Origin: Chitinophagaceae bacterium
Lineage (GTDB): Bacteria; Bacteroidota; Bacteroidia; Chitinophagales; Chitinophagaceae
DNA: 64,000 bases
Direction of reading: 5' to 3'
Assembly: GCA_016721385.1 (NCBI GenBank)
Contig: JADKIE010000011.1
Coordinates: 191,851-255,850, forward strand
The position numbers and the translations under genes were made by a program. This document shows positions 35,670 to 44,059 of this stretch, one piece after another. Position 1 is the first letter of the stretch. The number at the start of each line of letters is the position of its first letter. The notes under the pieces are model-generated. The model saw only the letters and a program-made list of their open reading frames with translations, was not told the DNA's origin and did no database searches.

Positions 35670-38615
35670 TTATAATTTTACAAATTTGCTTGCTATGTTT
35701 AAGTTTGAAGATATTATTTGTATATAGTACGAGCCACTTGATAGAGTGGTTATTTGCGGTAAGCTAACATTGTTGCTTCCTTTTTGAATTTGTATTTTTT
35801 CAAAAACTACCATTTTGCCACTTACGTCTGTTATTTTCAGTACACCATCTATTTTGTTATTGCTGGTAAATGATATAGCAATATCTCCCTTAGTGGGATT
35901 AGGATACAAAGAAATTGTTTCGTTGGAATTACTTAAGTTTAGCCTTACAATAGGAGAGTAAGTGTACTTGCCATTTTGGTCAACAATTTTTAGGCGATAG
36001 TAAACTTTGGTATTGTTAAAGGAAACAAGATTGTCTGCTTGTGTATAATCTACAAAAGATGTTGTACTGCCTTTTACTGCTATGGTATTAATTTTTTTAA
36101 AAGTAACACCATCGTCGCTTCGCTCTAATTCGTAATTACTAATATTTGTTTCATTTTCTAAAGTCCATTTTAATAAAGCTGTTTGGTTGTTATAGCTACC
36201 TGTAAAAGAAAGTAATTTTATGGGTAAAACAAAACCGCATAAATTGCTGTTTAAAACAACATCTTTAGTGCGATTAAGACAACCTGCTAAAGATACATAG
36301 CACCTATATGTACCATTGTTTACCGCAGTATATGGGTCGGCAAAAGTAAGTGTGTTTTGTGTACTTAATGTAGTAGCCAAATCGGGTAACTTAACCCAGC
36401 GGTAGGTAAAGTTGCCTGCATAAGGCGATATGGAAACCGTGTAATTAACCTGCCCCAGACATGGGCTAAATCCGGTTTGCAATAGAGGTTGCCCAAGTGG
36501 TTGTAAGCTACCTTGTGTTGTAACTTTATTGCCGCAATTGTCCACGCTTCTGTATGTATATAAAGTGAATGGTGGATCAGAAGCCAATGGTAAATCCCAT
36601 TGATAAGTATTACTTGGGTTATTTACAGAAGATACTGTCCATATCTCTGTTGCTCCGGTTCCTATTAAACTAGATTTTATTATTTCGTACGTAAACGGAG
36701 CAGATCCATTTACTTGTACAATTGCCTTGCCGGTTGTAAGTTGATTTCCGTTTACATCTTCGCAGGTAGTAATTGTTTTTCGTACAATACTTTGCGCTGC
36801 ACCGGTGCTAAGCATGGCTACTGTTATTGAGTCGGTAATTAACTTGTTTGGACAATCTGTTGAGCTACTGGGCACAGTAAATTTAACTTTATAATTTCCT
36901 TGCACAACATCTTGAAAAATACCGGTAGTATTTGTTGCTATTACGGTATTGGGCGATAAAAGATTGTATAAAAAATAATTAACTGTTTCGTTTCCGGAAA
37001 AATTGGAGATTGCTGTAATGGTACCTTTGTTTTGCCCACAAAGTGCATTAGTTGTAGCGGTAAGATTCCAATTTAAAATGGGCTGCCCCCAATGATCTAA
37101 TGGTACCGTAAATAGTAGAGAATCTTTTTCATTACATGTATTGGTTATTACTATTTTGTACGTATAGCCAGCTAACAAATTGGATGCAATGTACCCTGGT
37201 ATCCAGTCTTGAAATGCACTTATGCCCGGCACTGCGGTAACAGTTCCTCCGGTAATAATAACGTTGGTTGCATCAGCTAAGCCGGGTAAATCTCCACCGG
37301 TAATTCTAATGAGTGCCGAAGCAGTGTTTTGTACGTTTGAGCAATAAAACTGCCATTGAGGCTCTTGCTCAGACTGCAATGCTGACCCCTGTACAGGTTT
37401 AGGTATTGTTTTAGTTACAACTTTGCCACATGCATCAGTAAGCTTAACTGTTGCCGGTAAATTTGCCATCGTTAATCCATAAAAATAACCATCGTTATTA
37501 GTTACTGTGGCGCCACCATTTTTAGTGAGTAAGTATGTAATTGGCTCAGTCATATTAAACACATATCGTGGTTTAATATATGCTATTTGATTATTCCATA
37601 CTGCGTTGCAAGATTGCTGTACTAAATCAACAATTGCATCCGGAGTGTACGGATTTCCCTGATTAAAATTGTAGCAGTACTTAAATGTTTCTCCGCATTT
37701 TGTGGTTATCACAAAAATAATATCCTCTTGAGGGATAGTAATTGGATAAGCAGTATTATCGCCGGAAGGTATATTGGCTAATAAAATTGTACCCGAAGTT
37801 AGCAAAGCGCCTTGAGTAGCAGTACAACCACTATTAGCAGAGCTTGTGGTAATTGAATTTGCAGGGCTGGGTTTGTAAACCTGATATGTGGAACCTATCA
37901 GGTTATGCATGTCAATGGCAATACTGTTTTGATCAATCAAATGCACATTTAAAGTTATAGTAGGCAAGCCGTCCATAATTTCTCCACATGGCCTGTTGGG
38001 TACAATATCTTCCCACCAAAAATCTATGGGTTTGGGTTGGGTTGGAAGCAGCTCAATATCATAAGTTCTAACTTCACCGCAAGCATCTTTTGCGTATATA
38101 CGATAAGTGCCAAAACTTGTAACAGCCTTTGAGTAAGTAGTGCTTGCAGTGTTTGCTCCATAGCTTGGCAAATCTGCAACAGGCACAATATCATACTGAT
38201 ATGGTGCTTTGCCACCTGTAACTGTACCACTTATTGTACCACCCTGAGCCCCACTGGTACATACATTTGAGGTACTACCTGCGCTAACAGAAAAAGTTAC
38301 GTAAGTGTTTGTAACTACTTTTGTTACGGTAGCTGTTACATTGCAATCGTCCTTAGCTTCTACAATGTATGTTCCAGTAACAAGGCTCCCAAATATACCT
38401 GTAGTATTACTGGCGGCAGGATACCCCGATGGGCCACTGATGATTTGATAAGTTACATTTGTACCTGTAGCAGTTACTGTTATTCCTCCACCTGCCGGGC
38501 AACTGGCAGAACTTACAGTTGAACCCGTAATAACCAATGGGCTGCATGGTTGAGCTTTTGCGGTATTGCATAATAATAGTATGCATAAAAACCAAAGGGT
38601 AAAATTTTTCATCAT
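35670..38615 (-). CDS. Large secreted protein with SprB-like repeats and T9SS type A sorting domain
   Basis: A 981-residue protein with a signal peptide (about 1-21, ending TAKAQ). The body holds many beta-sandwich repeats with phrases such as NTTGIFGSLVTGTYIVEAKD and NTTGIFQDVVQGNYKVKF, typical of SprB/PKD-like adhesins of Bacteroidota, with paired cysteines. A fibronectin-III-like domain (about 810-895, KLLSFTGSYNNQTALLKWTL) precedes the C-terminal sorting domain SLYPNPTKGDIAISF ... SGSYYIQI. That domain directs outer-membrane translocation by the type IX system. It probably acts as a cell-surface adhesin or gliding-related protein. The frame is intact over nearly 3 kb. Confidence 0.9.
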   Translation of the reverse strand: MMKNFTLWFLCILLLCNTAKAQPCSPLVITGSTVSSASCPAGGGITVTATGTNVTYQIISGPSGYPAASNTTGIFGSLVTGTYIVEAKDDCNVTATVTKVVTNTYVTFSVSAGSTSNVCTSGAQGGTISGTVTGGKAPYQYDIVPVADLPSYGANTASTTYSKAVTSFGTYRIYAKDACGEVRTYDIELLPTQPKPIDFWWEDIVPNRPCGEIMDGLPTITLNVHLIDQNSIAIDMHNLIGSTYQVYKPSPANSITTSSANSGCTATQGALLTSGTILLANIPSGDNTAYPITIPQEDIIFVITTKCGETFKYCYNFNQGNPYTPDAIVDLVQQSCNAVWNNQIAYIKPRYVFNMTEPITYLLTKNGGATVTNNDGYFYGLTMANLPATVKLTDACGKVVTKTIPKPVQGSALQSEQEPQWQFYCSNVQNTASALIRITGGDLPGLADATNVIITGGTVTAVPGISAFQDWIPGYIASNLLAGYTYKIVITNTCNEKDSLLFTVPLDHWGQPILNWNLTATTNALCGQNKGTITAISNFSGNETVNYFLYNLLSPNTVIATNTTGIFQDVVQGNYKVKFTVPSSSTDCPNKLITDSITVAMLSTGAAQSIVRKTITTCEDVNGNQLTTGKAIVQVNGSAPFTYEIIKSSLIGTGATEIWTVSSVNNPSNTYQWDLPLASDPPFTLYTYRSVDNCGNKVTTQGSLQPLGQPLLQTGFSPCLGQVNYTVSISPYAGNFTYRWVKLPDLATTLSTQNTLTFADPYTAVNNGTYRCYVSLAGCLNRTKDVVLNSNLCGFVLPIKLLSFTGSYNNQTALLKWTLENETNISNYELERSDDGVTFKKINTIAVKGSTTSFVDYTQADNLVSFNNTKVYYRLKIVDQNGKYTYSPIVRLNLSNSNETISLYPNPTKGDIAISFTSNNKIDGVLKITDVSGKMVVFEKIQIQKGSNNVSLPQITTLSSGSYYIQIISSNLNIASKFVKL

Positions 38616-38806
38616 TTTTCTATAGAATAATTACGATACCACGTAACGTATTATTATAAAATTTATTTTGTATAAACCACAAAAGGGCAAGAAAAATACG
38701 TTTTTCTGTAAAAAAGCCCTGTTTGTTGCATATTAGCTGACAGGATGTCGGTTTAAATAAGCTGGATGAAAATTTGAGGAATAGAGTGTATAATAACTTT
38801 ACAACT

Positions 38807-41407
38807 ATGAGTTTACAAAATTTAACCATAAAATCGCAGGAAATACTTCAGCAAGCCCAGCAATTGGCTTTTAACGAAGGCAATTCGTTTATTGAATCCG
38901 AACATATACTTTTGGCTTTATTGGGCGATAAAGATTCGTCTATTGACTTTCTATTAAAAAAGAACAATGTAAATACGAATTACATAGAAGAAAAAACCAG
39001 AGAGGCTATAAAAAAATTACCCAAAACAGCTGGCGGTCAGCCGGCGCAATCTTTAAACAGAGATGCTAATAATGTATTATTACGTTCATCATCTACCTTA
39101 AAAACATTTAACGATGAGTTTGTGAGCGTAGAGCATTTATTGTTATCAATTTTACAAGGCAATGATGCGGCAGCTAAAATTCTAAAAGATGCAGGCCTTA
39201 CAGAAAAGGGATTAATTGCCGCAATTAAAGAGTTACGCAAAGGCTCAACCGTATCTTCCCAAACAAGCGAAACCACTTATAATGCTTTAAATAAGTATGC
39301 CAAAAACTTAAATGAAATGGCACGTAATGGCAAGCTCGATCCTGTAATTGGAAGAGATGAAGAAATAAGAAGAACATTACATATTTTATCTCGAAGAAGT
39401 AAAAATAACCCAATATTAGTAGGTGAGCCCGGCGTTGGTAAAACCGCTATAGCAGAGGGTTTGGCCATGCGTATAATAAATGGAGATGTGCCCGATAATT
39501 TAAAAAGTAAAATTATTTATGCACTGGATATGGGACTGTTAATTGCCGGTGCAAAATACAAAGGCGAGTTTGAAGAAAGATTAAAAGCTGTAATAAAAGA
39601 AGTAACAAGCGGAGATGGCGAAATAGTTTTATTTATAGATGAAATACATACATTGGTAGGTGCCGGCGGAGGCGATGGCGCTATGGATGCTGCTAATATT
39701 TTAAAACCGGCATTGGCCCGAGGTGAATTAAGAGCTATTGGAGCAACAACATTAAGTGAGTATCAAAAATTTTTTGAAAAAGATAAAGCATTAGAAAGAA
39801 GATTTCAAAAAGTTATGATAGATGAACCATCTAACGAAGATGCTATATCTATTTTAAGAGGCTTAAAAGACAGGTACGAAACGTATCATCATGTACGTAT
39901 AAAAGACGAAGCAATTATAGCAGCAGTTGAATTATCCAGCAGATATATTACCGATCGGTTTTTACCTGATAAAGCAATTGATTTAATTGATGAAAGCGCT
40001 GCCAAACTTAGGTTAGAGATGAATAGTATGCCAGAAGAACTGGATAAACTGGAAAGGCAAATACGCCAGTTAGAAATTGAAAGAGAAGCAATAAAAAGAG
40101 AGGATGACGAAGTAAAACTTAAAGAATTAAATACAGAAATAGCTAATCTTAGTGTACAAAAAGATACCTATAAAGCAAAGTGGGTTGCCGAAAAGAAATT
40201 GTAGAAAAAGTGCAAAATGCTAAGGCCGAAATTGAAAACCTTAAGCAAAAAGCAGAGCAGGCAGAGCGTAATGGTGAGTACGGATTGGTTGCAGAAATAC
40301 GCTACGGAAAAATAAAAGTACAGGAAGAACAAATTGCTACTTTAAGTGAACAACTTGCAGAGTCTTCAGAAAAACGGTTGTTAAAAGAAGAAGTTGATGC
40401 CGAGGATATTGCCGAAAATGTGGCGAAAGCTACCGGCATACCGCTTAAAAAAATGTTGCAAAGCGAAAAAGAAAAATTGCTGAATTTAGAGGAAGAATTA
40501 CACCAAAGAGTAGTTGGGCAAGATGAAGCTATTGAAGCTGTTGCAGATGCAATAAGAAGAAGCAGGGCCGGGTTGCAAGATCCTAAAAAGCCCATTGGTT
40601 CATTTATTTTTCTTGGAACAACCGGTGTGGGTAAAACAGAGTTGGCTAAAGCCCTGGCCGATTATTTATTTGCTGATGAAGGTATGATGACACGGATTGA
40701 TATGAGCGAATATCAAGAAAAACACAGTGTTAGCAGGCTTGTGGGAGCCCCTCCCGGCTATGTTGGGTACGACGAAGGCGGCCAATTAACCGAAGCTGTA
40801 CGAAGAAAACCGTACTCTGTTGTATTATTTGATGAGATAGAAAAGGCGCATACTGACGTTTTTAACGTATTATTGCAGGTATTAGACGATGGAAGGCTTA
40901 CAGATAACAAAGGACGTATAGTAAATTTTAAGAATACGATAATAATAATGACGAGTAATTTGGGTAGCCATATTATTCAGGAAAACTTTGAAAAAATTAC
41001 GGATAAAAACAGGGATGAGGGTTGTTGAAAACACAAAAACGGAGGTAATGAATTTGCTTAAGCAAACCATACGCCCAGAGTTTTTGAACAGGATAGATGA
41101 GGTTATAATGTTTCAGCCACTGCTTAAAAAGGAAATAAAGGGAATTATAAAAATTCAACTGGCTGCTTTACAAAAATTAGTTTTGGAAAGTGGTATTCAA
41201 TTGCAGTTTAGTGATTACGCTTTAGATTACTTGGCAGAAAATGGTTACGACACTCAATTTGGTGCAAGGCCGCTTAAAAGGCTAATACAAAAAGAAATTG
41301 TTAACCAACTTAGCAAAAAAATACTTGCAGGCGATATTGATAAAACCAAACCTGTTTTGGTAGATGTATTTGATAAAACCGTAGTTTTTAGAAATGAAGC
41401 GATATAA
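38807..41407 (+). CDS. clpB: ATP-dependent disaggregase ClpB (frameshifted)
   Basis: Three frames form a protein of about 866 residues, normal for ClpB. The start at 38807 (MSLQNLTIKSQEILQQAQQL) is preferred over 38774. The Clp N-domain is followed by NBD1 with Walker A GEPGVGKTAIAEG and Walker B VLFIDEIHTLVGAG, and then by the coiled-coil middle domain (LDKLERQIRQLEIERE). The first break at about 40190 falls inside the coiled coil. NBD2 has GTTGVGKTELAK and VVLFDEIEKAH. A second break near 41020 precedes the C-terminal LNRIDEVIMFQPL and FGARPLKRLIQKEI. With DnaK it resolubilises aggregated proteins. It is divergent from the T9SS gene with a 190-base gap in which I see no clear heat-shock element. 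Confidence 0.97.
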
Positions 41408-41494
41408 AATTTAAACATAAACAAATATTAATTGTTATTAAAACAATTAAAGAAAAAGAGCCTTACAAACAAGTAGGCAAAAAAGGAAATAGTT

Positions 41495-42067
41495 ATGGCA
41501 ATGAAACCTAAAGAAGTGGTAGAAGTAATACCTACAAAAGAAATTTTTGTTGGTAATCCAAAAGCAGAAGTAACCTTAATGGAATTTGGTGAGTATGAAA
41601 GCGAAGATTGTGCAAAAGCAAACGAAGTAGTAAAAAAATTATTGGAAGATTATGACGGCAAAATACGCTTTAACTTTCGTCATTTTCCGTTAACTAAAAT
41701 TCATCAACGCTCCATGAAAGCCGGCGAAGCCTCAATTGCAGCCGCACAAGCCGGTAAATTTTGGGAGATGCACAATATTTTATTTCAACACCGCCGCACA
41801 TTAGGCACAACCAGTTTAAAGCTGTACTCTAAAGAAGCTGGTGTAGAGAATAAACATTTTTTAGATGACTTAATTAACTCTACTTACGGATGGCATGTAA
41901 TGAGTGATTTTCAGGAAGGAGTAAATAAAGGAGTTAAAGAAATACCTGCCTTTTTTGTTAATGGCGAAATGGTACAAGGTAAAGCCACTTACGAAAACAT
42001 AAGTAAGAGCATTGAAGCGGCACTTAAAAAAGTTAAGAAAAAAGCTCCTGCAAAACAAAGAGCTTAA
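41495..42067 (+). CDS. DsbA-like thioredoxin-fold protein lacking the CxxC pair
   Basis: A 190-residue thioredoxin_4/DsbA-type protein with no signal peptide, so cytoplasmic as read. VTLMEFGEYESEDCAKANEV aligns with the usual F-x-D/E-Y-x-C-P-x-C active site, but the first Cys is Ser (codon at 41600-41602) and only the second remains. RFNFRHFPLTKIH, AAAQAGKFWEMHNILF and the cis-Pro loop KEIPAFFVNG are conserved. The C-terminus is Lys/Ala-rich (KKVKKKAPAKQRA). Disulfide exchange by the ordinary mechanism is unlikely. It follows clpB by 87 bases and ends just before a terminator. Confidence 0.85.
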   Translation: MAMKPKEVVEVIPTKEIFVGNPKAEVTLMEFGEYESEDCAKANEVVKKLLEDYDGKIRFNFRHFPLTKIHQRSMKAGEASIAAAQAGKFWEMHNILFQHRRTLGTTSLKLYSKEAGVENKHFLDDLINSTYGWHVMSDFQEGVNKGVKEIPAFFVNGEMVQGKATYENISKSIEAALKKVKKKAPAKQRA

Positions 42068-42078
42068 ATATAAAGTTT

Positions 42079-42104
42079 AACCCCGATTAATTTCGGGGTT
42101 TTTT
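42079..42104. terminator. Terminator between convergent genes
   Basis: An 8-bp stem AACCCCGA / TCGGGGTT (42079-42086 and 42093-42100) with a T run on the plus strand. It directly follows the DsbA-like gene and overlaps the stop of the convergent transglutaminase-like gene. Confidence 0.8.
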
Positions 42105-43053
42105 ATTCCTCTACTTCAAATAAATAAGTAATTAATTCGGCTCCGTTTACAGAGATAGTTACAGGATAAGTATCATCTACATCAAACTTGTACGAAAAAG
42201 AAAGTACACCGTCTTTATAATCAAACAAAGCGTCTTTTATTTTTTTCTTTTTAGCATCGCCGTATTGTAATGTTACTTTTGTTACATCTATACTTTTGCC
42301 AAACGTAAAACTAAAATTAACAGGTTTGCTTAAGCTTGCTTTTTGTTTAGCTTCGGCAGGTGTAAACTTTTTAAGCTCTACATCATAAGCTGCGGCTTTT
42401 ATAATTGGCAATGCTAAAAATTCTTTTTTGCTTTTTGGCCCGGCATCTAATTTCCATGCAGGATTATCTGGGAAATGTTGCCAGTTAAAAATAGCTTTGT
42501 TAGCAAAAAAATAATTGCCCGAAAATTTTGGAGTAAATACTTTCATGGCTTCATCTACACTGCCGCTGGCTAAGGCCGCATCTACATAAAACCATTTATC
42601 GGGGCTGGTGCCTAATTGCACCACAGCCCAACTATGATTTTTTTCTAAATCATCATCACCAATTTCTTCGGTGGTTCTTTTTATATGCCCATCGGCCGTA
42701 AGGCAACGAATGCCTGCGCTACTGCACATATCCTGAAACAAACCAGCAAAACCAATACCAACAGCTTTGCGGTATTTTAAAACTTCGGCAGGTGTGTTTT
42801 TATCGGTTTGAAATCGACTTGCCATTTTTACATCGTAAGCAATATTGGTTGCAATCCATGTATATATGGCTCTTGCCTTATCTATTTTTTCGGGAAATGG
42901 TTTGGTAAGTATTGTGGCAATTGAGCCCATATTCATACTATCTAATTTGCCAACCTTTAACGCATAAGCATCTGCTTTAGCAAAATTTTCCTGTGCAAAA
43001 AGTTGCACACTAAGGCTTAAACAAAAAAATATAATTTTTAGAAACTTATTCAT
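42103..43053 (-). CDS. Secreted transglutaminase-like protein with Gly in place of the catalytic Cys
   Basis: A 316-residue protein with a signal peptide (about 1-20, ending QLFAQ). The transglutaminase-like core is ARAIYTWIATNIAYDV, then AVGIGFAGLFQDMCSSAGIR, then NHSWAVVQL and KWFYVDAALASG. In the family the nucleophile lies in the pattern V-C-x-G-[FY]-A; here the codon (42757-42759, GGT) encodes Gly. The His (NHSW) and Asp (YVD) of the triad are present. A C-terminal beta-rich domain (about 220-316) follows. Either one base is wrong (TGT to GGT) or this is a non-catalytic member. Periplasmic or surface location is expected. Confidence 0.83.
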   Translation of the reverse strand: MNKFLKIIFFCLSLSVQLFAQENFAKADAYALKVGKLDSMNMGSIATILTKPFPEKIDKARAIYTWIATNIAYDVKMASRFQTDKNTPAEVLKYRKAVGIGFAGLFQDMCSSAGIRCLTADGHIKRTTEEIGDDDLEKNHSWAVVQLGTSPDKWFYVDAALASGSVDEAMKVFTPKFSGNYFFANKAIFNWQHFPDNPAWKLDAGPKSKKEFLALPIIKAAAYDVELKKFTPAEAKQKASLSKPVNFSFTFGKSIDVTKVTLQYGDAKKKKIKDALFDYKDGVLSFSYKFDVDDTYPVTISVNGAELITYLFEVEE

Positions 43054-43119
43054 GCAATAAAAGTAAATATAGAAATGTTAAGAAAGATAAAAGAATTATT
43101 GTGTAAATAAAGCAAGCAA

Positions 43120-44036
43120 CTATTTAAAATTATACAGTGTGGCAGTAAATATTCCTCTTTCTCTTTTCTTAAAAATGGCTTTCCAATTGCCCGTATATCT
43201 TATCAAAGTAGGAACTTGATATTGGCCAAACTTACTAATCTCTACCTGCATTTGCACATCAAAATCATAAACACCGGCATCATAGCTTAGGCTATAGTTT
43301 CGTCCTTTAATTTCAAATGTTTGGTCATCAAACCATGTTGTCATTTCATCAACAACTACTTTGCCTTTGCTATCCGGTTTTACTTTTTGCCTAAAAACAA
43401 AGCAACTGGTGTTTCTGTATAACTCTGCGTCAATTTGCATATCGTAATACTCGGCCATGTCATCATCATAAATAGCCGTTTTATTGCTCATAAAAGGCAA
43501 GCCATTTATTTTTTTTCCGGGATTAAAGAAAAGCATTTTTAGTTGTGCTTTGTGTTTTTCCATTCCCTTTTTGCCTTCTGTATTAAACTCGGTGCCGGTT
43601 ACAATATTGGTTTCGCCACAAACAGAATCTTTGGTGAAAAATAATGAACCATATAGTTGAGCAGTATAGTAATTGTAATTATTTGATTCATCATAAAAAT
43701 TGCCCGTAATTTTTTCTTCGGTAGTCTGCATTTTTCTGCATCCGTTTTTAACCAGTTGGTTGGTTTTACTAAATAAAGATGCCTTTGCGTTACCTTCTTT
43801 ATCATTCATACGGATATCGTTGATGGCAGAAAAGTTAAGGATCCGTAAATTTTTAAATGATTTGTAAAATGATGTGTCGCTTTTTATTTTATCTATGAAC
43901 GATGCAACATTTAATTTAGAATTGATAACAACTTCGGATAATGTAATGGATTTGCTGCCAATTAGTACAGTGCTATCTTGTGCAAAAGTGGTTTTAAGTA
44001 AGAGTAAACAAAAAAAGCAGGCATGAAATATTTCAT
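43120..44036 (-). CDS. Secreted protein of unknown function (frameshifted in the signal peptide)
   Basis: The long frame begins at 43809, but the open frame extends upstream through SITLSEVVINSKLNVASFI and a signal-peptide-like CLLLLKTTFAQD. Adding one T to a homopolymer (A run at 44010-44016 on the plus strand) joins this to MKYFMPAFF at 44036, giving about 305 residues. The early segment resembles the end of carboxypeptidase-regulatory-like or TonB-plug-like strands. The rest (for example GRNYSLSYDAGVYDFDVQMQ and LIRYTGNWKAIF) belongs to a Bacteroidota secreted family I do not recognise by name. It is downstream of the repeat protein on the same strand. Confidence 0.6.
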
Positions 44037-44042
44037 GCCTGC
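44010..44042 (-). terminator. Terminator of the repeat-protein gene, overlapping the next gene's start
   Basis: A 26-base perfect palindrome (GCAGGCATGAAAT / ATTTCATGCCTGC, 44017-44042) is followed on the minus strand by seven Ts. It lies 18 bases past the repeat-protein stop (44060). The ATG codons in the palindrome are also the start region of the next secreted protein. Confidence 0.7.
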
Positions 44043-44059
44043 AAGTTATTAAGAAACGA

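Noticed and set aside
38807..41407. Programmed ribosomal frameshifting in clpB, pyrG, gcvP and others
   Set aside because: Breaks occur at unrelated positions, in both directions, often in homopolymers, and without slippery heptamers followed by structures. Their frequency rises with position in the window. Sequencing error is simpler.
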